The notes beneath the pieces were generated by a model that saw only the letters and a list, made by a program, of their open reading frames with translations, was not told the origin of the DNA and did no database searches. Shown here in pieces: positions 1-15,000 of a stretch of 64,000 nt of DNA. The position numbers and the translations under genes are program-made. The DNA is from Diaporthe sp. PMI_573 (Eukaryota; Ascomycota; Sordariomycetes; Diaporthales; Diaporthaceae): the NCBI GenBank assembly GCA_021399435.1, contig JAJTUP010000064.1:124001-188000 (forward strand). Reading direction: 5' to 3'. Numbering within the stretch: the stretch's first letter is position 1; each line of letters starts with the position of its first letter.

Positions 1-3000
1 AGCCTCGGCGAGGTGGAACAGTCCTGGCGTCAGCTTCCTCTGCATAATGGTGGAAAATTGGCTAATTATGGCCTTGTTGACAATGGTTCCACTGGGGTAT
101 TATTCGTCTGGGCTATCCACCATGCACTCTACGACGGTTGGTGTCTGCCTCTCATCTTGGACAAGATTAAGCGATGCTACCAGGAGGTCCCGAGTTCCGC
201 ACAGCTCAGCGGCCCTCCATACTCCAACTTCATCCAATATCTTGCAGAAGTTGACATGGATCGAGCACACGAGTTCTGGGAGTCCCACCTATCCAACATC
301 TCGACCCAGCACTTCCCACGCCTGCCCAGCTCTGATTATCAGGCAAGCGCTCGTAGTCTATTGATTCACAAGGCAGAGTTGTGCCGTCAGTCTAGCTCCG
401 AGATTACAACGGCCACGAGAATCCGCGCGGCTTGGGCCCTGACGGTTTCCACCTACTCGGCAGCAAATGATGTCGTGTTCTGGGAAACTCTTGCGGGGCG
501 CGATGCTCCTGTTCCTGGAATCGAGGAAATGGTGGGTGCGACGTTGGCGACTGTACCGATGCGCGTGGTGTTGGATTCTTCGCATACGGTTGCTGAGATT
601 CTCGACTACGTCCAAGCTCAGTCAGCAGCTGTGAGACGGCATCAATATACCGGCATTCAACACATCAAGCGCATCAACGCTGCCACTGCCCTTGCGTGTG
701 GCGCGCAGAACCTCATAGCCATCAACCACGGCTCACGAGAGTTGACAGATTCTTTCTGGGACGAGCAGACCAACGAGATGGCTGGTACAAACTTCTACTC
801 ATACCCCCTCATGCTCTCGTGCCACATTGGAGATTCCGAGCTTGAGACTGTTGTGCATTTTGACCAGGACATCATTTCAGAGTCGCACATGCGGCGCGTC
901 ATGGACCAGTTCGCCTTGATGTTGCAATCCGTATCATCCCCTGAGCTGAGGGACGAAAAGATCGGTAACCTGGCCATGCTAACCCCCCACGATATTCAGA
1001 CGCTGCGGGAGCTCAATAGTTCAGCAACACCTCTCGTCAACCGACTCATACACGAGGTCATCCAGGCTCAAGGTCTTACTCAAGCGCAAGACAAGCTGGC
1101 CATCTGCGCATGGGATCAAAGCCTCACCTATTCGGAACTGGACTCCCAATCTACGCGTCTTGCGTGCGTGCTCGTCGAGAACGGCGTTCAAGTCAATTCC
1201 ATCGTTCCCTTTTGCATGGAAAAATCGTCTCTTGTCGTCATCTCCATCCTGGCCATCCTCAAGTCGGGTGCTGCCTTTGTCGCCTTGGACCCCGCACATC
1301 CCGACGCCCGAATCAACGGCATCCTTGCTGATGTCGAGGCCACCGTTGTGCTCTGCTCCCCCCAGTATGTTGAGCGTCTGGAGCATCTTGAACCAAAGGT
1401 GATCCAAGTTTCACAAGACTTTGTCCACGGCATCATACCGCGCCAGAAGCCGACTGTTTCTCTTTCTACCAATAGCCCGGCCTATGTCATCTTTACTTCT
1501 GGCACAACTGGGAGACCCAAGGGAACCATCGTTGGTCACTCGGCCTTTTGCACTGGTGCAACAGCCCATGGGTCTGCCATGGGCATGACCAAGTTATCTC
1601 GTGTCTTGCAATTTGCTTCCTATACTTTCGACGCTAGCATTTTGGAGATCTTGACTACTCTTATTCATGGTGGCACTGTCTGTGTGCCTCACGGCATTAA
1701 TGATATTGCGGGAGCTATCAATCATTTGCATGTCAATTGGGCCTTGTTAACGCCCTCAGTTGCCCAGCTGATTTCCCCATCCCTCGTCCCTGGGCTAAAG
1801 ACACTGGTGCTTGGAGGCGAGGCCATGTCCTCTGCTCACATCTCTTCCTGGGCGTCATCCGTCCAGTTGATAAACGCGTACGGACCTAGTGAGACTGCCG
1901 TCGTCGCTACCGTCAACCCAACCGTCACACTTGCATCCGGCCCTTCCAATATCGGCCATGCAGTGGGAGGTATTTGTTGGGTCGTCGATGCGACTAACCA
2001 CAACAGACTGATGCCTATCGGCGCCGTCGGTGAGCTTGTGGTAGAGGGCCCAACCCTCGCTGAGGGCTATCTCAAGAATCCCCAGAAGACTGCAGAGTCC
2101 TTCATCACCAACCCGAAGTGGTGCAACCAGTTCCCTGGCGCAGCTGAAGGCACTGAGCGCAGGATGTACAAAACTGGAGATCTGGTCAAAATCAGCGAAG
2201 ATGGAACCATTCTCTTCCAAAAGAGAAAAGACAATCAAGTCAAAATCAACGGTCAGAGACTCGAGTTGTCTGAAGTCGAGCACCATCTCAGCGCAGATCC
2301 TCTCATTCAGAATAGCCTAGCGGCTGTTCCATCGTCTGGCCCTTTCAAGGGGCGTCTAGTCGCCGTCCTATCTCTGCAGTCACTTGCCGATATTCAGCGA
2401 GGTATAGTGCAAAATGAAGAGATGCAGCTCGTCGGAGAGTATTCTTGCTCTGAAATAACAGGTATTCGTGAGGGTCTAGCAGGACACCTGGCGGCTTACA
2501 TGATTCCATCCGCGTGGATCGTCGTGGGCCGCATCCATCTCCTCCCATCCGGCAAGCTTGACCGCAGGCGTGTTGTGAACTGGGTCGAGAGGATGACACC
2601 CGAACATTACCAGCTGGTTCTCGACGCACAGGAAAAGACATCTGCTCTGGACAGAGAAGCATCAGAGGTGGAGGTCGGGCTTCGGGCTGCCTGGGCCAAG
2701 GTTCTCAACGTCAAGGTGGATTCGGTGCCATTCAAGCGATCTTTTATCCATCTGGGAGGCGATTCCATCTCGGCAATGCAGTTGATGGCTGTCTGCAGGT
2801 CCTCGAACATGGCTGTCTCGGTTGGTCAAATCATGAAGAGCAAGTCCATCGTCGAGCTCGCGTCTTGTGTCACCGCCGTCGAGGATGTTGTGCATGACCA
2901 GGAGCAGGAGAATGAGTGTTTTGACTTGTCGCCCATCCAGAAGGTGTATTTTGAGTGTCTTGGCACTGACTCTACTCATTTCAACCAGAGCTTGCTTCTG

Positions 3001-6000
3001 AGAACTACACGCACAATCACTTCCCGGGAGCTATCGTCAGCTTTGGAAACCATCATCAAGACACACAGCATGCTCCGTGCTCGCTTTTCGCAGGCCAATG
3101 GCAACTGGTATCAGCGTATAACTAGCGACGTCACTGGCGCGTACACCCTCCGATCACATGAGAAGGTCGAGCAGAGTCATCTTTCTGCATTGATCGAAGA
3201 GAGCCAAAAGTCTTTGAACATCTTCGAAGGACCTCTCTTTGGCGCGGACATTTTTGAGATGGAGAGAACGGGCGATCAAATTATCTCGTTTGTCGCCCAC
3301 CACCTTGTTGTCGATGTAGTCTCTTGGAATATCATCCTGCAAGACCTGGATGGACTCTTGTCGTCAGCCACCTACAGCCCCGCCAAAGCACTTTCATTCC
3401 AGGCTTGGGCTCTCTCTGCAACGTGAGGAAGCTCACAAAACAGCACTCGAACGTGTGTTCCACGAAGTTCCGGCGCCTCCACAAGATCTCTCATACTGGG
3501 GGATGCAAGGCGTACCGAATGTTCACGGAGACTCAATCACCGAGACAATGGAGATAACCACGGATGACTCGCTTCTACTCTTGGGCCCCTGTCACGACAC
3601 CCTGAATACCGATGTTGTCGATATTCTGTTAGCTTCTCTGTTGGTATCCTTCCGCCAGACCTTTTCAGACCGTCCCACAGTCCCATCAATATTCAATGAG
3701 GGTCATGGCAGAGAAGCTTGGGATGATAAACTGGACTTATCACGCACCGTTGGGTGGTTTACCACCCTTTGCCCCGTCTACTTGCCCGAGTCCTTGCCAT
3801 CCGAGCTAGATATTCTAGATGTTGTGCGCTGGGTAAGGGACTTTAGGCGAAAGCTTCCCGGCAAGGGCCGTCCTTACTTTGCTCATAACATGCTGTCTCA
3901 ACAGAGTCAGACGCGTGCCCGGGAGTGGCCCGTGGAAGTGGCCTTTAACTTCCTCGGCCAGACAGAGCTGATAGAATCCGAAGACTCGGTATTCACGTCG
4001 CTTGGTGGAAACATGTTGGACTCTGCGAGTTCAAGAACCGACATTGGGGTTAATGTCCCCCGCCTCGCACTCGTTGAGATCTCAGCCGCCTTCTCTGGTA
4101 ACAGATTAAGCTTCAGCTTCTCTTTCAATCGTCAAATGAATCGCCAATCTTATATTCCAAATTGGATGGCGGCTTGCAAGGGGTCTATTCATCAGGCTAT
4201 GCAAAAGCTATCCGATGTCAGATATGAACGGCCAACTCCTGACCTGTCTCTTCTTCCTCTGGCTTTTGGGGGCGCATCCCAGATCGAACGGAAGCTCACT
4301 GAAATCGGCATTGCTCATCTTGACGACATCGAAGCCGCATACCCATGCTCTCCGGTACAGCAGGGCATCCTCTTGGCCCAGATAAGAGACCCCGAATGCT
4401 ATTCGTACTCGATCACCTTTTCGGTGAAATGCGCGCAACCGGGCGGTGCTGTGGACGCGCAACGCCTAGCTGATGCCTGGCAACATGTGGTGCAACGTCA
4501 TTCGACTCTTCGAACTGTGTTTGTGGACAATCTACTTCAGGAGGGCGTAATGGACCAAGTGGTTCTGAGGAAGCATCTCGCCAACATTGCTTTCCTCGAG
4601 AACTCCGACAATGAGCTAGCTCAAAGACCTGGTCAACGTTCGCTGCTGGGTCTTCCCGCCAACCAACCACCCCACCGTCTCGACATCTTCAAGGATTCCG
4701 AAGAAACGATGCTCTGCGTTCTGGAGATGAGCCACGCAATCGCCGATGGATCCTCGATGCCAATTCTGTTCCGTGACCTGGCCTTGGCGTACGAAGGTGC
4801 CCTGGAAACAACAGGTCTTTCTGTTTACAGGGACTACGTCGCTTACTTGCAGCGAAGCCGGGGCTTCCAAGACATCGATTACTGGAAGGACTACCTGACT
4901 GGGGCTGAGCCTTGTTATCTACCTTCACGAACTGGCGGAGTCGCAGAGCCTAAGACTTTGCGAGCGCTTGACTGGCGTATCTCCCATGTGACTGAACTCC
5001 AAGCCTTTTGCACCGAAAGAGGTGTCACGCTATCCAACGTACTGCAGTTGGCCTGGGCACTAGTCCTTCAAGCATATACGGGTCTTGACGACGTCTTGTT
5101 TGGATATCTGGTAGCTGGGAGGGACATCCCGGTCTGCGACATTGACCAAGCAGTCGGCGTCTATCTGAACATGCTGGTGTGCCGCGTGCGTCTCAGCCCC
5201 TCTACCAGCCTCGGCGATGTCCTCGAGACTGTCCAGGAAGACCTCGCAGCGGCGATGAACCATAAGCACGTCTCGCTTGCTGACTTGCAACATGCGATGG
5301 GTACTGCCAATGAGCCTTTCTTCAACACTGCCTACTCTTTCCAGAGAAGAACTGCCTCCAAGTCCATGGAAACGGGACCCGTCTCTTTCAACGTCAGTGA
5401 CGCGCGTGATCCTAGTGAATACGACTTGGTCATTAACGTCGAAGTTTGGGACTCGAGTGTGGAGCTGCAGCTGTGCTACTGGACAGACAAGATTCCAGAT
5501 TCACAGGCCAGGAATATTGCTTCCACGCTTGACAAAATTCTGACTTCGATTGTGACGTGCGACCTGGCTGTGCCGACAGGAGAGCTCCATACGCTTAGTG
5601 ACCACTGCTCGAAACAGCTGGTCTCATGGAACAATGCCGAACCTGAGTTCTTGGACGAGTGCGTGCATCACGTCTTTGAGCACAACGCTCGACAGCGACC
5701 AGATAAGACACCGGCTATTGAGGCATGGGATGCAAGGTTCACCTACCTCGAGCTAGACGCGGCGGCTTCGCAGCTCGCCCAGCAATTGGTGTCTCTCGGG
5801 GTCAGGCCCGATACATACGTCCCTCTTTGCTTCCAAAAATCGGCATGGACAGTTGTCGCCATGGTGGCGGTTCTCAAGGCTGGCGGCGCTTTTGTTCCCT
5901 TAGACCCTACCTACCCGCCTGATCGTGTCAACTTTATCGTCCACAACGTTGATGCTAAAGTAATCCTTTGCTCATCTTCCTTGACGCACAAGTTTGAAGG

Positions 6001-9000
6001 CTTGGGCGTCCCGAATTTTGCTGTCGCCCCGGAGACGGTATCACGGCTACCTGACCTACTGGAAGGCTCGCTTCGAGTCCAGGTTAGACCTAACCATCCA
6101 GCCTACATCATCTTCACCTCAGGCACCACCGGTCTTCCCAAGGGCACAATTATCGAGCACGGGGCCTTCACCACTGGGGCCACGGCTCATGCCAAAGCTA
6201 TCAAGATGACTTCTACATCTCGTGTGCTGCAGTTCGCGTCGCACACGTTCGATGCTAGCGTCATGGAGATTCTATCTACCTTGTTAGTGGGCGGTTGCAT
6301 CTGCATTCCCAGCGACCAGGAACGCCTCAACAACCTGGCTGGTGTGATTACCAGGTTGAACATCAACTGGACCCTGCTTACACCACCCGTGGCAAGTGTG
6401 CTAAAACCAGATAGCATTCCAACCCTTAAGGTACTCGTCACTGGCGGTGAAGCAATGTCGACAGATCACATCGCCAAGTGGGCAAACCACGCTGCTCTCG
6501 TGAACGCCTACGGGCCCAGCGAGACATGTGTCATTGCTGCGGCAAGCACCAAAGTTGACCATGACGGAAAAGTCCTAAACCGGGAACCTGCCACCATTGG
6601 GCGTGCCGTCGGGTGTCGTTGCTGGATTGTCGATCCGCGTAACCATAACCGCCTCATGCCCATTGGCAGCATTGGTGAGCTCCTGATCGAAGGGCCCATC
6701 GTCGCGAGAGGCTACCTGGGAAATGACACTAAGACAAGGGATGCATTCATCGAGCATCCACCATGGCGTACAGGTATGAACCTCGCTGGCGGCCGCGTAG
6801 ACCGTATGTACAAGACTGGTGATCTAGTCGCGTACAACTCGGATGGCTCCCTCACCTATATCGCACGATTCGACACCCAGGTCAAGCTCAACGGACAGCG
6901 CATTGAAGTCGGCGAGATCGAACACCACGTCAAGGCCAACTTACCAGCCGACGTTCAGTCAGCTGTGGACCTTGTGGTTCCCCAGAGAAAGACATCGACC
7001 AAGGCCCTGGCGGTGTTCTTCACCGGCGGCGACAAGGCTGAGGATGCGTCACCCAGGGAGACGGATGCAATTCTCCTACCCGCGTCAAGTGCTTCCGCCA
7101 CACTTTGCCAGTCGCTCAAGACGGCACTTCGGCGCGCTCTGCCGTCGCATATGGTGCCAACGCTTTACATCCCCGTGAATAAGATGCCGTGGACTTTGGC
7201 CGCCAAGCTGGACCGCCAAAGGCTCAAGGCCATTGCTCAGTCTATAACGCCTCAGCAGATGGCCCCCTACACGCTCGCCGGGGTCAGCACAAACAGAGCC
7301 GCTACCACGTCGATGCAACGCAGACTGCAGAAAGTCTGGGCCAAGGTCCTGGACATTGAGCCCGAAAACATAAGCAGAGATGACAGCTTTTTCAGGCTAG
7401 GCGGCGACTCAATTGGCGCCATGAAGCTTGTCGCTGCCGCGAGGATGGAGGGCGTTATCCTCACCGCCAAGAACGTCTTTGAGAACCCCATCCTGTCGGA
7501 TATGGCAACATCATGCAAACGCTCCAATGGGGCTTCCGTCACTGTCGTGGAGCGTTTATCGCTGCTACGAGACGTTGCGTCCCCCTCTCTGCTCCTCGGC
7601 GAGCTCGCAGAACGCTGTGGCATCCAGAGGAGCCAAATCCAAGATGTGTACCCGTGTAGCTCGCTTCAAGAAGGGCTTGTGGCCGCGTCTATGCAGAATC
7701 CAGGCGCATATGTTGCCAGAAACGTCTTCGAGCTGCCTTTTAGTGTCGACATCGACCGATTAAAGCTCGCGTGGCAAAAGACTGTTGACCAAGTCGACAT
7801 CCTGAGATCGCGCATCGTCAACAGCCAGTCCCTCGTGTCCTATCAGGCCGTCCTCGAGCCGCATGAAATCGAGTGGGAAAACTACAGTAGCCTGGGATCT
7901 GCCAATGACAATATCAGATCAGTTCCAGAACGGAATGGCAGCGTCCTAGCCAGGTACGCAATTGTCAACTCGGCTGATTCTGGCTCCCGCTACTTGGTGT
8001 GGACCGTCCACCATGCGCTATACGATGCTTGGAGTATGCCTTCTGTGCTAAATTTGGTTTCGCAATTTTACCACGGGGACGGTTCTGAAAGACCCAGACT
8101 GGCCGTTCCATTTGCCAACTTTGCCAAGTACTTGGCCGACATCGATGCACAAGCCTCTGATGAGTTCTGGAAGGCCAGGTTCCAAGGCACTTCTCCTGCA
8201 ACTCATTTCCCAACTATGTCCTCTACAACAGGTGCTCAATCATGCAGTGTATCACTAAAACACACTGTTCAGTACGACAAAGGCAATCTCGGTGTGGACG
8301 TAACTACCTCGACAGTCGTCCGTGCAGCTTGGGCGCTTGTCCTGGGCGCTCAAGCCGGCTCTGACGACGTCGTCTTCGGCGAGACTTTGTCTGGGCGTGA
8401 CATTGATCTTGACCATGTTGAAGATGTAATTGGTCCAACCTTGACCACCGTGCCGTCGAGGATTCAGATCGATCGGGACTCTACTGTTGGCCAGTTCTTG
8501 AGGACCATTCATGATCAGGCAACCGGTCTGATTCCTTACCAGCATGCTGGTATTCAACACATCAAGCGCCTAGGGGGCACTATGGCAGTTGCCTGCGAAT
8601 TCAGGAACCTGCTGGTTATCCAGTCAGCCGGCGAAGCAACGAGCCAAGAGAACTTGTTGAAGCCAGTGGAGGACAAAGTCGAGCAGTCAAACTTCTTCAC
8701 GTACCCGCTGGTCGTCGAATGCTTTATTCAGGCCCATGATCTAGTCCTAGTAATTCATCATGACGAGGCGGTCGTGAACAACTGGCAGGTGAAGCGCATC
8801 GCTCATCACTTCGACGCTCTGGTAGAGCAGCTTACCCGTCTATCCCGAGAGCCGACCAGCAAGGTCTCCGACATTCGACTCTACGGCCAAGAAGATGTCG
8901 AGATGATCAAAGAGTGGAATCACTGGACTTTCGAGCCTGTCCAGGAAAGCATCCCCGGCTTGTTCTGGCAATCAGCCACCACGCACCCGAATGCCACCGC

Positions 9001-12000
9001 CATTCGCGCTTGGGATGGTCATCTCAGCTACGATGCCCTTGCACAGTACGCCGGACACCTCGCCAAGCTACTCGTACAGAAGGGAGTAGGAGCCGAGACG
9101 CTGGTTCCGTGCTGCATGGACAGGTCTCTCTGGACCACGGTCTCGATGCTTGCCGTGATACTCGCCGGTGGTGCTATCGTTCCAACGGACCCTTCGCAAC
9201 CCCCCGGTCGCCACGCAGAAATTATCCGCGACTGTGAGGCTCCTATTGCTCTCTGTTCGCCACAGTATCAAGACCGCTTCAATGGCCTTGTCGAATCGGT
9301 CGTCTTGGTCAATAGCGACTTGTTCGCTGCCGATCTGTTCCCTCAAGATATCAGACCGGAGGATCTGCCAATCGTTGCAAGTCGAGATGCTGCATTCGTC
9401 ATCTACACCTCTGGCAGTAGCGGAAAGCCAAAGGGCATCGTGATTGACCATGGATCGTTTTGTGCGAGTTCCAAGGCTTTCATGCACCACATGAAGCTTA
9501 CTTCGGCGTCTAGTGTCTTCCACTTTACTTCTTATGCGTTCGACATTGCAATGGCAGAGACGTTTGGGGCCCTCACAAGCGGTGCCTGTCTCTGCGTTCC
9601 CAGTGAGGATATGAGGATGACAGATCTACCAGGGGCCATGAATACCCTTGGGGCCACTTGGGCCTTCTTGACACCCTCGGTTGCTAACATCCAGGATCCC
9701 TCCAAGTTCAAAACACTGCAGACACTTGTCTGCGGAGGCGAGGCCCTGGCATCCGAGACGATTAGCACTTGGGCAGACAAGGTCGAGCTGATGAACGGCT
9801 ACGGGCCAGCCGAGTGTACCTTTTTTGCCATTGCCAACACCGAGGTCTCATCCACCAAAGAATTCACGAATATCGGCCGTGCCATGAGCGGCTGTCACTC
9901 GTGGGTCGTCGACCCCAGAGATCACAATTGCCTCATGCCCGTGGGCTGTACAGGTGAATTGCTCATCAGCGGCCTCGTCGTGGCGCGAGGTTACTTGAAA
10001 GACGGTGCAAAAACAGCTGAATCGTTCATCGAAAACCCTGCGTGGATGCACTACTTCGTCAGTGAGGAGCATCATCAACAAACCTTGCGTCTATACAAGA
10101 CGGGTGACCTAGTCCAGTATAACCCTGATGGGACATTGGAATACAAAGGACGCAAGGATCACCAGGTCAAGCTCAATGGCCAGCGTATGGAGCTTGGCGA
10201 GATTGAAGCTCGTCTTGAGTCTGATCAGTGCATTCGCCAGGCCCTCGTCACTCTACCCAAGTCTGGAGTCTTCGAAGGTCGTCTAGTGGCCATTGTGTCT
10301 CTCAAGCATGTTTTGTCTGAGAAGTCGAGCCCTGTATCGCCAGAACTTACCCCGGTGTCTGCTTCTGAGATGCAAGTTGCTCGAACCCAGGTTTCCGCCT
10401 TGCAAAATCATCTGTCCGAGAATCTTCCATTTTACATGGTGCCATCGGCTTGGTTTGTCGTTAAAGCTATTCCCCTCTTGCTGTCTGGCAAGCTCGATAG
10501 GGCCAGTGCTCAGGCATGGCTCGCCAACATGGACGCGGAGACGTATGAACTTGCCATCAGTTCAGAGAGCAGCGACGATGTTATGGTCTCCGAAACGACG
10601 TCGGTTGGACATCAACTCAGACGTATCTGGGCGTCAGTCCTCAACATTGCTGAGGAGGAAATGCCCATGAACTGCCCCCTAATCAGTCTTGTGAGTACCA
10701 CTCTTCTCCTGATACACTTCCCCAATCTTTGTGCTTTGGAATGTTCCAGAATGTATCACTTTAGGATTCGTAGCAGGTAATTAACGGGTACTAGGGCGGG
10801 GACTCCATCACCGCGATCCAGATCATCACTCGCTGCCGCGACCAATCCATCAGATTATCCATGCAGGAAGTTATGAGGGGTAGATCAGTCAATGACCTAG
10901 CCGCGCTCATAGAGACAGAAGACCGGCAAATGCGGAATGGTGCGACTGAGCATGAAGAACAAAGAAATGACGAATTTGAGCTGTCGCCAATCCAGCACTT
11001 GTTCTTCAACAACAGCTCCAACAGGGACTACGGAGATCGCTTCAATCAAAGCCAACTCCTGTCGATCAAGGTCCCCTTCGATGTATCCAGGTTCGAGCAT
11101 GCTGTCCACGCACTCGTCAAGAGACACCCAATGCTTCGCGCACGCTTCAAGAGATCTTCCGATGGACGGTGGACCCAGCAGATTGCTTCGGATATTGACA
11201 CTTCCTACAGCTTCCGCTTCCATAAGCTCGTTGCGAGATCTGACATGATTTCACTCCTCACCACTAGCCAAAAGACTATCCACATTTCCGGCCCCGTCTT
11301 CGTCGTCGATCTCTTTGAACAGCGTGATGAGTCTCAAGCAGTGTCACTCATAGCTCACCATCTGATTGTTGATATTGTCTCCTGGATCAATATCGTCCAA
11401 GACCTCGAGACATTCCTTTCGGCTACCAATCCGATATTCTCCAAGCCCTTCTCATTCCGGGATTGGAATGCAGCGCAGATTGAACATGCCAGATCCCTTG
11501 AGAGACATGGAGACAGCCTGCTGCCATTCCCTCTGCAAGCTGCCGATTTTGACTTCTGGGGCATGTCAAACACCGCCAACATCTATGGAGATGTGATCAA
11601 GAAGGCCTTTATCGTCTCAGATTCCGAAATTGTCTCTCTCGTGCTGGGTGGCTCCCACACGGCACTCAAGACTGAGCCTCTTGATCTGTTCATCTCGGCT
11701 GTGCTCAAATCGTTCGGAAATATCTTCAGAGAGCGAGAGTTCCCAACATTGTTCAACGAAGGTCACGGCCGTGAGCCTTGGGATGATACCATCGACCTCT
11801 CCCAAACGGTCGGATGGTTCACCTCACTTTCTCCCATTCATGTGTCTCGGCGCAACCTCGACCCCGATGGTATCATAGACTGTGTTCGCAAGGTTAAGGA
11901 CCTGCGCCGCAGCGTCCCAAGCAACGGTCGTCCTTACTTTGCCCGCCGCTACCTGACCGAGTCGGGGAAGCGCCATCTGGGCAATCATGAACCCATGGAA

Positions 12001-15000
12001 GCTTTGGTGAATTTCCTCGGCCGTACTCAACAGACAAGCCAGGGCAATCCTCTCTTCAGCTCGCTCGATTTATCAATGACTGACAGAGAGATGGCGGCCG
12101 TTTCTGACGTCGCGCCTGAGACTCGCCGTCTGGCCTTGTTCGAGGTTTCGATATCGATTCTTGACGAGGGCATGGAGTTCGCCTTCATGTATAATAAGCA
12201 TATGCTCCACCAAGACCGCATCGAGAAGTGGGCGTCCAACTGCAAGGAGGTGCTCATCGACATTGCAAAAACGCTGAGCGAGGCCTCCTCTACTCCCACG
12301 CTCAGCGACTTCCCTCTCATGCCCGTCGACTACACAGAGCTACAGGAGCTCGTCACTAGATCTCTTCCTGCTGCTCATGTTCGCTTCGACGAGGTTGAAG
12401 ATATGTATCCCTGCTCACCAATGCAAACAGGTATACTACTCAGTCAGCTCCGAGATCCATCGCAGTACCTGTTCCATACTGTCGTTGAAGTAACTTCTCC
12501 CAGCTCTTCAACTGTTGATGCTGAGAAGCTATCACAAGCTTGCTACAAAGTCATTGATCGTCACCCTGCTCTGCGAACTATCTTTGTCGAGAGCACCTAC
12601 GGTGGTGGCTTCTACGACCAGGTCGTGTTGAAACCCCGTGAGGCTCGAATCACCGTCATCGAGTGTCGGGAAATCGACGTCATGGCAAGATTGAACGCCA
12701 GATCGCTTCACAGGACTAATAAGAGGCATGATGAACCGATGCTTCCCTACCAAATCACTATCTGCCAGACACCACAAGGCAAAGTGTTTATGAAGGTTGA
12801 ATTGAATCATGCTGTCACGGATGGTGCTTCGACATCGGTAATCCTGCGCGACATATCAAACGCATACATCAACAGCCTGCCTCCGACCAAGGGCCCTTCC
12901 TACAAGGAATACATCAAGTATATTTCCAATCAGCCCGCTGATTCAAGCCTCAGCTTTTGGTCTAGCTACCTCTCCGGAGCGCGGTTCACCGAATTTCCAA
13001 TAGTCAATCCCGATATTTCGGCTGGACGCAGCCTAGGCTCTGTCGTGGTCGAGTTTGATCGATTTTCCGAGCTGCATTCGATTGGTCGCGAAATTGGAGT
13101 CACATTGTCCAACATGATCGTCGTTGCATGGGCTCTCGTGCTTCGAAGCTACACGAAATCTGACGATGTCGCCTTCGGCTATCTCGCCTCTGGGCGTGAT
13201 GCCCGCATTGATGGCATTGACCACATCGTTGGTCCTCTAATTAACATGCTCGTGTTTCGCTTTCGGTTCGCGGCCAGCGTGATCCTCAAGAGACTTTTCC
13301 TAGAAGCTCAACGAGACTATCTCTCCAGTCTACCGCACCAGCACTTTTCCCTAGCTCGCGTCAGCCATGAACTGGGGCAAGCGAAACGAGGCTTTTTCAA
13401 CACGGCCGTCTCCGTCCAAAATGGCGGTTCATCGAGCGGTTCAGACCTAAACGCTCTCACATACGAGCCAGTCGAGGCGTTTGATCCAAGCGAATATGCC
13501 GTTACCCTCAATGCCAACACCGCTCGCGGCGATGAAGGTATCATATTCCGCTATTGGACGGATGTTCTTTCAGATTTCCAAGCCCAGGACCTCGCTCTCA
13601 CCATGTCCATATTGCTAAGCGACTTCATCGATCATAGCGAAGATGCTATCTCCCATTTGCGGCTCTTCCAGGACCCGCAGCTACTTACCAATGCGTATAC
13701 GCACACGCATGAAGTTGGCCACTGGACATTTCAACATGACAATTCAAAAGGTGCCGCTGTAATTCACGGTTCGACAAGCAGCGAATCCTCGACAGATCTA
13801 AGTGCTAAGGTGTTTTCGCCGCACGCTCCATCTCGTCCCTTTATCCGTGGCAGGAATCATCTTCACCACAAGCTGTTGGCATTGTGGAGAGACAGTCTCG
13901 ATCTTGGAAGTGCTTCAGTCTCATGTGAAGACAGCTTTTTCGAGCTTGGTGGTGACTCCATTATCGCCATGTCTATGGTGGGCAATGCTAGGGAACTAGA
14001 TATTCAGCTCACCGTGGCCGACATCTTCAAAAACCCCAGATTTGGGTCAATGCTTGATTGTCTCCTGGATCGATCATACAAGGACTCCGACACGGCCTCA
14101 AGTCTTGACAAGATGTCCTCAGACTCAAAGAAGGAGGGTGCCATGATAGATGAACAACCATACCAGACCTTCTCCATGCTTGGCCAAGAGAACGCTGAGC
14201 AATTCGTCCGAGACCACGTCTGCACCGTTGCAGGCGTGTCCCGAGCCAGCATCATAGACGTCCTCCCAACAACCGACTTCCAGACCCAGGCCATCGGGGG
14301 CAGCCTACTCGCGTCGCGATGGATGCTGAATTACTTCCACCTGGATTCCACAGGCCCGCTTGACACTGGCTTACTGCAAGAAAGTATCACGAATGTCATG
14401 GCCTGTTACGACGTGTTGCGCACTGTCTTTGTCCCCCACCAGGAAAGATACTTGCAGGTTATCCTCCGCCAGTTGCAACCCCAATTAACTGTCCACGATG
14501 TCGACGATATCGAGCAGTTCACATCAGAGATTTGGTCCATCCATCGACATGAAGGCCCGAAACCTGAGCAACCCTCCCTCCGATTCGTCGTGGCGCGGCA
14601 CAAGTCGTCGCTACGACACCGAATCTTCATCAAAATATCTCATGCTCAGTATGACGGTGTCTGCTTTCCAGCTATCCTTGAAGCATTGAAGGCTTGCTAT
14701 GAGGGAGAACCTATCCTTCCCACGCCTTCGTATGCCGCTTATATTCGTGGGGCGTTGGGTAAGATTACTCTGGACCATTACGCGTACTGGAAAGCGCTCC
14801 TCAAGGATTCCATTCCGACACACATTATCCCACGACAACGCAGTTTGCTACACACGTCTCCTACTCAAGTCTTGAAGACTGTCGTGTCTACACCCTCGCT
14901 CGCGTCATTCAACATTACCACCGCTACTGTCGTCAAGGCTGCTTGGTCGACGGTCTTGGCAAAGGCCACGGGCAAGACGGACGTTGTCTTTGGCCACCTC

